64,000 nucleotides of DNA from Bacteroidota bacterium (GCA_016191555.1 JACPVX010000073.1:1-64000), one strand, 5' to 3'; shown: positions 28,436-38,590, numbered from the stretch's first letter. The notes: generated by a model from the letters alone, not told the origin. Translations and numbers: made by a program.

Positions 28436-29011
28436 TTATTTGAGTGTAAGAAAATAAATGACGAGCATCACCACCTTTCTCTTAGAGTTGTTTATCGGAT
28501 AATGAGGTTTAGAGGCATCAAAAAAGATGGAATCCCCTTCGCGCAAGGAGATTTTCTCCTCTTGGATAAAATAATCGCAATCTCCGGATAGGATAAATTT
28601 GAATTCAAAACCATCCGTAGTCGTGGGTTTAGATTTGGCATGAGGCTTTAGTGCAAGTAAAACAGTTTCCATGGTACAACCTTGGAGCGAGTGCGCAAAG
28701 ATGTGACGGTATTCAAAACCTGGCCGGTCTTCTTTTTTAATTTGACGATATTCTTTTTTCTTAAAGTGAAAATAAAATTGATTTTGAGTAACACTCATCG
28801 CCTCAAAAAAATCACTCGGCTTGATTTCTAGGGCATGAATTAGCGTAAAAAATACTGGTAGTGAGGGAATTGTGCGCGAGTTTTCAATTTTTGAAATAAG
28901 CCCTTTCGTAAGGTTGGTCCGCTCGCTTAATGTTTGCAGAGTGATACCTTTTCCTAACCGAAGTGTTTTAATTCGTTTAGCGACATGTGTAATCAGTTCT
29001 TCATGTATCAT
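28436..29011 (-). CDS. XRE-family regulator with C-terminal cupin domain
   Basis: The N-terminal helix-turn-helix (ITLQTLSERTNLTKGLISKIENS) is of the XRE type. It is followed by a cupin (GFEFKFILSGDCDYFIQEEKISLREGDSIFFDASKPH), the usual layout of regulators that sense a small metabolite. The ORF extends to 29038; the ATG at 29011 (MIHEELITHVAKRIK) fits family starts. It lies upstream of the minus-strand operon by 64 bases, so it may be its first gene, and diverges from the SusC gene across about 260 bases. It is a good candidate local regulator of both arms. Confidence 0.88.
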   Translation of the reverse strand: MIHEELITHVAKRIKTLRLGKGITLQTLSERTNLTKGLISKIENSRTIPSLPVFFTLIHALEIKPSDFFEAMSVTQNQFYFHFKKKEYRQIKKEDRPGFEYRHIFAHSLQGCTMETVLLALKPHAKSKPTTTDGFEFKFILSGDCDYFIQEEKISLREGDSIFFDASKPHYPINNSKRKVVMLVIYFLTLK

Positions 29012-29273
29012 GATTCGCAGTTTACTATTTGTAAACATTTGGTTGAGCGAGCAAGGTAATTCGCAGATGTTATGTGATTGTTACTTAAAAGACATCATTA
29101 TTCGAGGAGAAAAGGGATTTTTCCTACTTGTCCTTTAAGCCACTATTAATTTTCGGCCGGCTATCGACTGAATCTTAACCGATCAATAACCTTACTCTAA
29201 ACTCAACGTCAATTGATAACCCAATCTTTGAGCAAGCTAATCTGACTAGCGAAAAACTAAACCAATCACACTT

Positions 29274-32200
29274 ATGCTTCAATTTTTACGATTCAAACTT
29301 CGTAATCAACATCTGGTACAGCGTCTTCTGCCAGTATTGTTTACGATCATGGCGGCCACCTCTGCCATGGCACAGTATTCGGTATCCGGGAAAGTACTTT
29401 CCGGAGAAGATCAAAGCCCGCTACCGGGTGTTAACATTATTGTAAAAGGTACAACCAATGGTACCATTACGGATGGAGACGGCTCATTTGTTATCAATGC
29501 CGCTTCCGCAAACGATGTGCTTTTATTTTCATTTGTAGGCTATGCCACTCAAGAAGTAGCAATCAGCAATAGAACTACAATTGAAGTTGTATTGGCACCA
29601 GATGCTAAGCAATTGAGCGAGGTGGTGGTAACTGCATTAGGTGTTGAAAAGGAAGCTGCTAGACTCGGTTATTCTCAACAAAAAGTTTTGGGTTCTGATT
29701 TGACCAAAGCACGCGAAGCTAACCCACTCAACTCGTTAGTTGGAAAAGTGGCTGGATTAACCGTTGGGCCATCATCAGAGATGCTTGGTAGACCACAATT
29801 AGTATTAAGGGGTGAAACAAACCTATTAATAATTGTAGATGGAATTCCTGTTGTGTCTGACTCATGGAATCTTAGCCCAGATGATATCGATACGTATACC
29901 GTACTAAAAGGACCTGCGGCTGCAGCCCTTTATGGTTCACGTGGTCAAAATGGTGCAATCATGATCACTACAAAAAAGGGAACAAAAGATCAACGTGGTT
30001 TTTCTATTGAGTTTAACTCCAGTACAATGATAGAAAATGGGTTTATCACAATTCCTAAAGTTCAAAATGAATATGGTGGCGGTGAATATAATACCTATAA
30101 ATTTGGTAATGATGATTTAGGACAAGCAGGTGGATATAATCAAAATGACTACGATGTGTGGGGACCCCGTTTTGCGGGACAATTGATTTCACAGTATGAT
30201 AGCCCTGTTGATCCTGCTACAGGTATACGCACTTCAACTCCTTATACAGCGAGAGGAGCCGATAACCTCCAGAAATTCCTTCGCCCAGGTGTGTTGTCAA
30301 CAAATAATATTGCCATAGCTGCATCTGGAGAGAAATACGATGTTCGTGCTTCCGTATCTCATTCGCACCAAGGCGGCATTATCCCTAATACTGAGTTAAA
30401 CATTACTAACTTCAATATTTCTTACGGATATAACTTTAGTAAACGGTTAAGATTAGAATCAAATTTAAATTATAGCCGTCAATACACAGATAATATTCCA
30501 GATGTTAATTATGGACCTAATAGTATTATCTACAATTTGGATGTTTGGTCAGGTGCCGATTACGATGTTAATGATTTAAAGAATTATTGGCAGCCTGGCA
30601 AAGTGGGAGTGCAGCAACGCAACTTCGAATATATTCGTTATAACAATCCTTACTTTCAAGCATATGAGTGGCTTCGTGGTCACCACAAAACCGACATCTA
30701 CGGGTATATCGCTCTTAAGTATAAGATTACCGATTGGTTGAATGCTTCGGTTAGAACTCAGGTTACTAGCTGGGATGTGCTACGCAGCGAGAAATTTCCA
30801 TTCTCAGCTTCTGCTTATGACCGTGATCAGAAATCGGGCGACTATCGCGAAGATAAACGCACTCTGTTTGAAAACAATACAGATATATTGTTAGACTTCA
30901 ATAAGAATGTTACACCTGATTTTAACGTTTCCGGACTTGTAGGAGGTAATCTAAGAACCTACATGTACAATTCGAGCTATGTAACCACCGATTATTTGAT
31001 CGTTCCGAATGTATACAATTTTGGAAATTCCAAAAATCCTGTAAAAGCATACAATTATACAGCTCCAATGCAAGTTGGAAGCTTGTATTACTCGCTTGAC
31101 TTTTCGTTCCGCAATTACGTAACAGTATCTACTACGGGTCGCTATGATAAATTCTCCAACTTACCTTCCGGAAACAATGACGGATTTTATCCATCCGTTG
31201 GATTTAGTACGGTATTAAGCGAATACATTAAACTCCCTGAAGTAATTTCCTTTTTGAAATTAAGAGCTACATACGCCAATGTAAAGAATACGAATACCTC
31301 TTCAAATATTGGTCCGGCATGGTCAGCTAGTGGTTATGGAAATCCTCTTGGCTATGGAGATGTTTACTCATCTGCGTATGACGGACCGAATTATACCACT
31401 ACCAATCCTTACACGATATCGAGACCTTATAATAATGAGCCAGCAGCTTACTATACTACTCAGCTAGCAAATGCGAATACAAAACCTAATTCGAATGAAA
31501 CGACTGAATTTGGTGCAGCTATTAAGTTCTTGCAAAATCGTATCGGCTTAGATGTTACCTACTTTGAAGCACTCAGAGGACCCGGCACCGTAAGGTCTCA
31601 GGCGTCAGAAGCTTCTGGTTTCTTTGGCGGAACTATAAACGGAGTAGTGACTCAGAAGAAAGGATGGGAATTATCTATTAGCGGTACGCCATTGAAAAGT
31701 GCTAGCGGTGTTACTTGGAACGTGTTAGCTAACTGGTCTACGTATACAGAAACCTATAAAGAATTCTTCAATGGATTAACTTCTGTGAATGGTGGGGTAA
31801 TTGGTAATGACGGAAGGATTACTTATAAAATTGGTGATCGCGTAGATGGAAACTATGGTTATAAATTCTATAGAGATAACAGTGGCAACATCATTCACAA
31901 AAGCAATGGGGATGTATTTAGAAGTAACTTAGTAGCGCAGAAATTAGGTAATTACAATCCGGATTGGGTATGGTCTGTAGTGAATACCATTAGCTACAAA
32001 AATTTCTCGCTGAATTTCCAATTTGATGGAAGAGTTGGTGGTGTAGGACAGGATTACGTTTATAAGAAACTTTTACAGGGTGGTCGCGAAATCTCTACGG
32101 TTGAAGGTGCTTATGGTGCCGCGCGATTGGCTGAATTTAACGCTAATCCTAATAATGATCCTAATAAGGTTACTGCCACTTATACTGGACAGGGAGTTGC

Positions 32201-32588
32201 TTTAACTACCGATTCTCCACTTCCTGTTATTGATCCAAGTACTGGCCAGATCACAAACTTCAGTGCACTTAAACTTGAAACAAATAAGACACCTTACACG
32301 CTTCAAGATTATATTGGTTCTGAAACTAAGTTTGATGAGCGCTACTTGATCAGCAAGACATTCTCAAAGCTGAGACAAGTAACAATTACCTATAATTTCC
32401 CTGCGAGCACCTTGAAGAAGACTCCATTTGTTAAGGCAAGCGTTTCGTTAGTTGGAAGAGACTTATTCTATTTTGCTGAGCGTACAGATATCGACTGGGA
32501 TTCTTTCATCGGTACTTATACCTCAGCTCAGGATTTACGCTCACCGACTCAACGCAAGTATGGTATTAACATTAACCTGACATTTTAA
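29274..32588 (+). CDS. SusC/RagA-family TonB-linked outer-membrane protein
   Basis: The 1104-residue outer-membrane transporter has a signal peptide, a carboxypeptidase-regulatory-like domain (VSGKVLSGEDQSPLPGVNI), a plug domain with the SusC hallmarks (LVLRGETNLLIIVDGIPV, and YTVLKGPAAAALYGSRGQNGAI) and a long barrel. It works with the SusD lipoprotein whose gene starts 21 bases later to import large or complex ligands using TonB energy. The region from 29012 to 29273 between it and the divergent XRE gene has no gene and should hold both promoters. Confidence 0.95.
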   Translation: MLQFLRFKLRNQHLVQRLLPVLFTIMAATSAMAQYSVSGKVLSGEDQSPLPGVNIIVKGTTNGTITDGDGSFVINAASANDVLLFSFVGYATQEVAISNRTTIEVVLAPDAKQLSEVVVTALGVEKEAARLGYSQQKVLGSDLTKAREANPLNSLVGKVAGLTVGPSSEMLGRPQLVLRGETNLLIIVDGIPVVSDSWNLSPDDIDTYTVLKGPAAAALYGSRGQNGAIMITTKKGTKDQRGFSIEFNSSTMIENGFITIPKVQNEYGGGEYNTYKFGNDDLGQAGGYNQNDYDVWGPRFAGQLISQYDSPVDPATGIRTSTPYTARGADNLQKFLRPGVLSTNNIAIAASGEKYDVRASVSHSHQGGIIPNTELNITNFNISYGYNFSKRLRLESNLNYSRQYTDNIPDVNYGPNSIIYNLDVWSGADYDVNDLKNYWQPGKVGVQQRNFEYIRYNNPYFQAYEWLRGHHKTDIYGYIALKYKITDWLNASVRTQVTSWDVLRSEKFPFSASAYDRDQKSGDYREDKRTLFENNTDILLDFNKNVTPDFNVSGLVGGNLRTYMYNSSYVTTDYLIVPNVYNFGNSKNPVKAYNYTAPMQVGSLYYSLDFSFRNYVTVSTTGRYDKFSNLPSGNNDGFYPSVGFSTVLSEYIKLPEVISFLKLRATYANVKNTNTSSNIGPAWSASGYGNPLGYGDVYSSAYDGPNYTTTNPYTISRPYNNEPAAYYTTQLANANTKPNSNETTEFGAAIKFLQNRIGLDVTYFEALRGPGTVRSQASEASGFFGGTINGVVTQKKGWELSISGTPLKSASGVTWNVLANWSTYTETYKEFFNGLTSVNGGVIGNDGRITYKIGDRVDGNYGYKFYRDNSGNIIHKSNGDVFRSNLVAQKLGNYNPDWVWSVVNTISYKNFSLNFQFDGRVGGVGQDYVYKKLLQGGREISTVEGAYGAARLAEFNANPNNDPNKVTATYTGQGVALTTDSPLPVIDPSTGQITNFSALKLETNKTPYTLQDYIGSETKFDERYLISKTFSKLRQVTITYNFPASTLKKTPFVKASVSLVGRDLFYFAERTDIDWDSFIGTYTSAQDLRSPTQRKYGININLTF

Positions 32589-32608
32589 TCAGACATTTTA
32601 ATTGACTA

Positions 32609-34453
32609 ATGATTATGAAATTAAATATAAAAATAGTTACAGCTCTATTCAGCCTTTTGGTGCTGGGTAGTTGCCAAGACTTCGATGAATTAGTGAAGAA
32701 TCCGAATCTTCCAACTTCTGTCCCTCCTTCACTTCTCTTAACTGGCGCACTAAATAGAATGAACGACCAAAATGCTTGGGATGGTAAGCAAGGCTCTATG
32801 AGCGCAGCGCAATTTTATTTAAGTACATACGATTATTATGGAACGAATAACTATGACCAGGAGCCATTTACGAATACCAAGAATAACTTTGAATACACTA
32901 CTGTACTAGAAAATTTGGTGCGCATGGATATTGAAGCAAAAAATGCCGGAAAGCCAGATCTGAACCCTTACAGTGCAATCGGTAAGTTTTTAAAAGCTTA
33001 CTATTTTCATTTGATGTCTCAAAAGCTGGGAGATATACCTGTGTCTGAGGCATTGCTTGCCGAAAAGAACACAGCGCCAAAGTACGATTCGCAAAAAGAG
33101 GTTTATAAGCAAGTACTAGCATTGCTCGAAGCTTCAAATACGGATTTGGGTAAACTGATTGCGAATAATGATGGAACCTTGCAGGGCGATATCTATCTTG
33201 GAAATGACCTTAGAAAATGGCAAAAAATTGTCAATTCATTCACCCTGCGTGTTTTAATCAGCTTGAGTAAAAAAGAAGCGGACACTGATTTAAATATAAA
33301 ACAAAAGTTTTCTTCCATTGTAAATGACCCTGCGAAGTATCCGGTGATGTCTGGTAATGTTGATAATTTACAATATGCATTTAATGCAGCGTATAATCCT
33401 TATCCAAAAAATCCAACCAGTTTAGGAAGAGATGGTACCAGAGAGAATGTTGGCTCTGTTTATTTGGGCTTAACTTCATCTCTAAATGATCCAAGAACTT
33501 TCGTTGCTGCAACGCCAGCACCTAGACAATTGGAAAACAACATCCTGAAAATCACTTCTGGAGGTACAACAGAAGCGACAGTGACTTTCAAGAAAAAGCA
33601 AGCACATGATTTGAAAGTAGGTCAAACCGTAAAAATTAGTGCAGATGGATTGAGTCCTATCCCGGCAGATTATTTAACAAACAATGCAATCATATTATCA
33701 GTACCAACAGATACTACATTTACATACGCTGTTCCTGCAGGTTTGGCGGATGTTAGTTACAAGATTGTCGATAAAGCATTCGTTCCTGTTGCTAAGTCAA
33801 ATAAGAGCTATACTGATTTTACAGCTTACATTGGAGCGGAAGCGGGTGCATCAATGAGTAGTTTAGGTACTGATGCCCAAGGTGGTAGATTCTCGTATAT
33901 TAATGCTCTACGTTATTCATTTGACTTTGGAGGTACAAAAGCCGAATCAGCCATAATCATTGGTTACCCAGAGCTCTGCTTTAATATAGCGGAGGGTATC
34001 AATCGCGGATGGGCAGCAGGAAATGCAGGGACTTGGTATACAAACGGTATAAAAGCATCCATGGCCTTTTTGGGCTTAGCAGATGGTAGTTCGATTCCTG
34101 TAGGTAACCTTACTGGTACGACAACCTATGGAACCATTTCTGTTTCAGTTACAAATTATTTGGCTCAGCCTTCTGTTCAATATCAAGGTGGTTCAGCTGG
34201 TTTAACTCAAATTTTAAATCAGAAATACATAGCTTTTTGGCAGAATTCGAATTGGGAAGCATTCTTCAATCAACGTAGAACTGGTGTTCCTGTATTTTCA
34301 GAAGGTGTTGGCAATGGCAATGGAAACAAGATTGCTAAGCGCTGGCAATATCCTCGCGCTGAAGCGGATGCTAACAGCGTTAATTATAATGCCGCTGTGG
34401 CAAGTCAATATGGAAAAGATGACTTGGGTGGAGTTATGTGGATTCTACAATAA
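32609..34453 (+). CDS. SusD/RagB-like substrate-binding lipoprotein with an inserted domain
   Basis: The 614-residue lipoprotein (lipobox LVLGSCQ) belongs to the SusD-like_2 type: NPNLPTSVPPSLLLTGALNRM near the N-terminus and FNQRRTGVPVFSEG near the C-terminus. It is longer than most because about 75 residues (near 310-390) form a beta-rich insert, with AHDLKVGQTVKISADG and PTDTTFTYAVPAG. That pattern resembles small domains seen in phage and surface proteins rather than SusD itself. It likely binds the ligand passed to SusC, and may contact an extra partner through the insert. Confidence 0.92.
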   Translation: MIMKLNIKIVTALFSLLVLGSCQDFDELVKNPNLPTSVPPSLLLTGALNRMNDQNAWDGKQGSMSAAQFYLSTYDYYGTNNYDQEPFTNTKNNFEYTTVLENLVRMDIEAKNAGKPDLNPYSAIGKFLKAYYFHLMSQKLGDIPVSEALLAEKNTAPKYDSQKEVYKQVLALLEASNTDLGKLIANNDGTLQGDIYLGNDLRKWQKIVNSFTLRVLISLSKKEADTDLNIKQKFSSIVNDPAKYPVMSGNVDNLQYAFNAAYNPYPKNPTSLGRDGTRENVGSVYLGLTSSLNDPRTFVAATPAPRQLENNILKITSGGTTEATVTFKKKQAHDLKVGQTVKISADGLSPIPADYLTNNAIILSVPTDTTFTYAVPAGLADVSYKIVDKAFVPVAKSNKSYTDFTAYIGAEAGASMSSLGTDAQGGRFSYINALRYSFDFGGTKAESAIIIGYPELCFNIAEGINRGWAAGNAGTWYTNGIKASMAFLGLADGSSIPVGNLTGTTTYGTISVSVTNYLAQPSVQYQGGSAGLTQILNQKYIAFWQNSNWEAFFNQRRTGVPVFSEGVGNGNGNKIAKRWQYPRAEADANSVNYNAAVASQYGKDDLGGVMWILQ

Positions 34454-34480
34454 TTATTTGCTTCGTGTTTTAATCAAATT

Positions 34481-34506
34481 ATCCGGGGTTCGCCCCGGAT
34501 TTTTTG
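34481..34506 (+). terminator. Rho-independent terminator after susD
   Basis: The perfect 8-base stem ATCCGGGG / CCCCGGAT with a TTCG tetraloop is followed by TTTTTT. It lies 28 bases after the SusD stop and separates the SusCD transcript from the phosphatase gene that follows. Confidence 0.92.
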
Positions 34507-34542
34507 CTCTATACCAGTTCATTCATCATTAATAGAAATAAA

Positions 34543-35628
34543 ATGAAATTATACCTATCTATTTTTGCATTATGCTCCTTTGCATTTACAATCGAGGCAC
34601 AGCAAAAAACAAAAACAGAGAATGTCATCCTTATCACGCTGGATGGCATGCGCTGGCAGGAAGTATTCAATGGTGCCGATTCTTCTTTCATGCGCCAGCA
34701 ACAGCATTTGAAAGACGGAAACCTGAAAGCAAAATATTGGCGCAATGATTTGACCGAAAGAAGGAAAGCCTTGTTTCCTTTTTTCTGGAATACAATCGCC
34801 AAGCAGGGGCAGTTGTACGGCAATCGTGTCATTGGAAGTAAAGTAGATATCACTAACAACCAGCTGTTTTCATATCCAGGCTACAATGAAATACTAACAG
34901 GCCGTGCGGATAATGAACGGATCAACAGCAATGATAAATTTTACAACCCCAATAAAAATGTGCTGGAGTATTTTAACTCGTTGCCTGCATTTAAAAATAA
35001 AGTAGCGGCTTTTACTTCATGGGATGTTTTTCCTTACATCATCAACGATAAAAGAAGCGGAGTTTATGTAAGTACAGGGTGGGAACCTGTTAAAGATAAG
35101 AGACTTAATGACCGAGAACAAATGATGAATCAATTGACGCAGTCATTGCCTAATCCGCTGGGTGATGTTCGCCTGGATGGCTTTACATTTTATTACGGTA
35201 TGGAGTACATGAAGAAGAATAAGCCGCGAGTGATGTTTTTTGCTTTTGATGAAACGGACGACTTTGCACATGGTGGGGAATATGCGGCTTACCTCAACTC
35301 AGCGCACTATACGGATCGCTTCATTAGTGAATTGTGGGACTACATTCAATCAGATCCAACTTATAAAAACAAAACGACACTCATCATTACCTGCGACCAC
35401 GGTCGTGGCGCGGATGCGGAAGGATGGAAACACCACGGACAAAAAATACCTGAGGCGACACAAATCTGGTTTGCGTTTTTAGGTCCGGATACACCGGCAT
35501 TGGGCGAAGTGAAAACTGGACAGGCTTATCAAAGTCAGATTGCCAAAACCATGGCTGCATTACTCGGACTGAATTACACAAGCGAGCAACCGGTGGGAGA
35601 GGTTTTGACTGATGTAATTAAAAAGTGA
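34543..35628 (+). CDS. Exported alkaline-phosphatase-superfamily phosphodiesterase/phosphatase
   Basis: The protein of about 361 residues has a signal peptide (MKLYLSIFALCSFAFTIEAQ) and a metal-dependent sulfatase/phosphodiesterase fold. Visible are the first metal site VILITLDGMRWQEVFNG, the nucleophile-region string SYPGYNEILTG, and TLIITCDHGRGA with a following HHGQ. This resembles the periplasmic phosphodiesterase/phosphoglyceromutase-like class rather than PhoA. The track opens at a TTG at 34504; the ATG at 34543 is used. It follows the susD terminator and is thought to cleave the phosphoester or phosphonate ester delivered by SusCD. Confidence 0.85.
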   Translation: MKLYLSIFALCSFAFTIEAQQKTKTENVILITLDGMRWQEVFNGADSSFMRQQQHLKDGNLKAKYWRNDLTERRKALFPFFWNTIAKQGQLYGNRVIGSKVDITNNQLFSYPGYNEILTGRADNERINSNDKFYNPNKNVLEYFNSLPAFKNKVAAFTSWDVFPYIINDKRSGVYVSTGWEPVKDKRLNDREQMMNQLTQSLPNPLGDVRLDGFTFYYGMEYMKKNKPRVMFFAFDETDDFAHGGEYAAYLNSAHYTDRFISELWDYIQSDPTYKNKTTLIITCDHGRGADAEGWKHHGQKIPEATQIWFAFLGPDTPALGEVKTGQAYQSQIAKTMAALLGLNYTSEQPVGEVLTDVIKK

Positions 35629-35658
35629 TTGAAGTAATCCTGTCATTTAAACTAGTTC

Positions 35659-35695
35659 AAAAGCCAAGCAGTATCATGGTACTGTTTGGCTTTTC
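35659..35695 (+). terminator. Hairpin terminator after the phosphodiesterase gene
   Basis: A long, imperfect hairpin (AAAAGCCAA...TTGGCTTTT, with inner CAGTA/TACTG) is followed by TTTT. It sits about 30 bases past the stop and precedes the propeller-phosphoesterase gene. Confidence 0.75.
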
Positions 35696-35762
35696 TGATT
35701 AGTTAGTGAAATGAAGTCACAAAAGTTTATTTAGATTTGATGTGTAACCTAAGCCAAAATGT

Positions 35763-38576
35763 ATGCTAGCTTTTTCTCGTGATTGCAATAAGTATCTTTT
35801 CGTTTTACTTTTCGCTCTATTTCTTTGGTCGTGCACACAATCTGAAAACAAGCCTTCAAAAAATATTTGGATGGCCACCGCACCTGCGGGCGATCGCTAC
35901 ACGCAAATAGATCGGGTAAATGAAACGGTTCTACCCAATGGTCGCATCATTACGCCAGCTGGAAAACAAATCACGGTAGCGCCTCATCCATTTGGTTTAA
36001 CTCTTAGTCCAGATGGAAAAACAATTATCACTGCAAATTCGGGCACAGGCCCTTTTTCCATTTCGATTATTACCAATTTTAATTCAGCAACTCCTTTGAT
36101 AAAACAAATCCCGGAATCCGCCAGCGCTGAGAAGGGGTTGCTCGAGGCAACCTTTATGGGATTGGCTATATCACCGGATAATCAAAAAGTATATGTGGCA
36201 GGCGGACAACAAAATCGAATTTATGTTTTCGATTTAAAGACAAATAAAAAGTTAGCCGAGATCAATTGCAACAAAACGTTTGATGGAACTGATTATAGTG
36301 ATGGATACATTGGCGATCTGGTATTGAGTAGCGATGGTTCGCGATTATACGCAGTGGATCAAATAGGTTTTCGCATGATCACAATTGATACTAAAACCAG
36401 TCAAGTAATTTCAAATGTGGAAACAGGTCGCTATCCTTTTGGAATTGCTTTATCGCCCGATCAGAAAACTGTTTTCGTTGCCAACGTGGGCATGTTTGAG
36501 TACAGTTACATCAAAAGCCTTGATAAAAAGAAACTGAAGGAAACAGCTGCGAAGTATCCTACTTCTGCTTATGGTTCGAAAGAGATGCGCGAAGGAGTTA
36601 AAAATGATTCGATTGAGTTTGAAGGGTTAGGGGATCCGAATGCTCCCGAATCTTTTTCGGTGTGGTCAATTGATGTGAGTAAATCGAAGCCCGAAGTAGT
36701 TGCCAAAGTCAAAACCGGTATTTTGGTAGGAGAGGAAGTAGAGGGAATTTCTGCTGTTGGTGGGTCAAGCCCCAATTCATTAGTAGCGACAGACGATTTT
36801 GTTTTTGTGAGCAATGGAAACAATGATAACATATCGGTAATCGATGTTGCAAAGAGTAAGGTGATCGAAAGCATTGAGTTGAAACTCGATGAGCGACTAA
36901 GCAATTTGAAGGGAGTTATCCCATTTGGTTTAACTATTTCTCCAGATAAAAAAAGATTATATGCTGCCGAAGCAGGAATCAATGCAGTAGCTGTTATTGA
37001 TTTACCAACAAGAAAAGTAATCGGACACATTCCTACAGGTTGGTTTCCTTCTAAATTAAAAGTTACACCCGATGGAAAGCAACTGATTGTTTCCAATGCA
37101 AAGGGTTTTGGCAGTGGCCCGAATGGTGGAGCCGATTTTGAATCGACACACAAGGATCAATCCAGTTACATTGGTTCATTGATGTTAGGAACTGTTTCTG
37201 TGATTGATATTCCTTCCGATGAAGTGATTCAGTCGCTTACGCAGAAAGTTTTGGAGAATAATTTCCATTTGAGAGAACTTGCTTCATCATCAGACGAAAA
37301 TCCAATTCCAAGTTTCCCAACAGAAAAAGAATCGCCTATCAAATACATTGTTTTCATTTCGAAAGAGAATAGAACGTATGATGAGGTGTTTGGCCAGTTG
37401 CCTTCCGGTAACGGAGATGCTTCGCTCGCGCATTATGCTAAAAATGTTTCGTTCACCAATCGCAGCAAGACGTTGAAAGTAGAGAACGCTACCGTCATGC
37501 CAAACCACTTAGCTTTGGCAGAACGCTTTAGCATCAGCGACAATTTTTATGTTGATGCAGATGTGTCAGCCGATGGGCATGTGTGGTTGACGAATACGTA
37601 TCCCAATCAATGGATGGAAACACATCATCCCGCTGCTTACGGAGGTAGGCGTGAGCAACGAGAAGAATCGAAAGCACCGGGCAAGTTTGGAATGACAGGT
37701 GCAGCGGGGGCGATTTTTCCGGAGAGTTATAACCAGGCAGGTTCTATGTGGGAGAATTTAGAACGACATGGAATTGAGTTTTATAATTTTGGATTCGGAG
37801 TAGAGTTTGATGCGGGCAGCTTTGCAGACTCTACATTTAAGTATGGAGGTGTGCGCTATCTGGTAAACTATCCATTGCCTGGCCCGCTGTATGATCGCAC
37901 GTCACGTAAGTTTCCTACATTCAACATGGCAATACCAGATCAATTCAGGACGGATATATTTATTGAAGAAATTACCGAGAAGTATATTCAACGGAAGCGT
38001 GAATTGCCTTCTGTCATCACACTTCAATTATTAAATGATCACGGAGCAGGTGAACGACCCGCTGCCGGGTTTCCATTCAACGAAAGTTATATGGCAGATA
38101 ATGATTTGGCTTTGGGACGTGTAGTGGAATTTCTGAGCCATACACCGTATTGGAAAAACATGATGATTATTGTGACTGAAGACGATGCGCAGGGCGGAAC
38201 AGATCACATTGATGCCCATCGCAGTTTGTTGATGGTGATTTCTCCTTATGCCAAGAAAAGTTTTAATAGCCACCTGCATTACAGTTTTGGAAGCATTTTT
38301 AAAACATTTTGGAATGTATTGGGAACTTCGTACCTAAATCAATATGACTTTGGCGTGAATGATTTAAGCGATTGTTTCTCCAATAAGCCTGACTTTACTC
38401 CCTACAATGCCGTGGCGGTTGATCCACGCATTTTCGATCCTGCGAAAGCAATGACCCCATTGCATGAGAATTTCGATTGGGAAGCATTTCGTAAATCTCC
38501 CGAGTTAGATGATCCGGAGGATATGAAGGAAAATGCAAAGCGAAAAGATGATGGCAGAACAAAGGTAAATCATTGA
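35763..38576 (+). CDS. Lipoprotein with YncE-like beta-propeller and phosphoesterase domain
   Basis: The 937-residue protein has a lipoprotein signal (FLWSCTQ). The N-terminal half is a seven-bladed-propeller type with repeated FGLTxSPDxK and VIDLPTRKVIGHIPTGWFP segments, as in YncE. The C-terminal half is a phosphoesterase/acid-phosphatase domain starting YIVFISKENRTYDEVFGQL, with NHLALAERFSISDNFYVDADVS and ITEDDAQGGTDHIDAHRS motifs. Such fusions occur as 'bifunctional YncE/alkaline phosphatase' proteins in Bacteroidota. A TAGATTTG box at 35732-35739 resembles the Bacteroidota -7 element TAnnTTTG. It probably hydrolyses phosphoesters outside the cytoplasm. Confidence 0.87.
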   Translation: MLAFSRDCNKYLFVLLFALFLWSCTQSENKPSKNIWMATAPAGDRYTQIDRVNETVLPNGRIITPAGKQITVAPHPFGLTLSPDGKTIITANSGTGPFSISIITNFNSATPLIKQIPESASAEKGLLEATFMGLAISPDNQKVYVAGGQQNRIYVFDLKTNKKLAEINCNKTFDGTDYSDGYIGDLVLSSDGSRLYAVDQIGFRMITIDTKTSQVISNVETGRYPFGIALSPDQKTVFVANVGMFEYSYIKSLDKKKLKETAAKYPTSAYGSKEMREGVKNDSIEFEGLGDPNAPESFSVWSIDVSKSKPEVVAKVKTGILVGEEVEGISAVGGSSPNSLVATDDFVFVSNGNNDNISVIDVAKSKVIESIELKLDERLSNLKGVIPFGLTISPDKKRLYAAEAGINAVAVIDLPTRKVIGHIPTGWFPSKLKVTPDGKQLIVSNAKGFGSGPNGGADFESTHKDQSSYIGSLMLGTVSVIDIPSDEVIQSLTQKVLENNFHLRELASSSDENPIPSFPTEKESPIKYIVFISKENRTYDEVFGQLPSGNGDASLAHYAKNVSFTNRSKTLKVENATVMPNHLALAERFSISDNFYVDADVSADGHVWLTNTYPNQWMETHHPAAYGGRREQREESKAPGKFGMTGAAGAIFPESYNQAGSMWENLERHGIEFYNFGFGVEFDAGSFADSTFKYGGVRYLVNYPLPGPLYDRTSRKFPTFNMAIPDQFRTDIFIEEITEKYIQRKRELPSVITLQLLNDHGAGERPAAGFPFNESYMADNDLALGRVVEFLSHTPYWKNMMIIVTEDDAQGGTDHIDAHRSLLMVISPYAKKSFNSHLHYSFGSIFKTFWNVLGTSYLNQYDFGVNDLSDCFSNKPDFTPYNAVAVDPRIFDPAKAMTPLHENFDWEAFRKSPELDDPEDMKENAKRKDDGRTKVNH

Positions 38577-38590
38577 GGATATTTTATTCA

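Noticed and set aside
36569-37153. 194-residue minus-strand ORF in the propeller-phosphoesterase gene
   Set aside because: It is antisense to repeated propeller codons; its low-complexity Ser/Pro/Thr content is a reflection of them.
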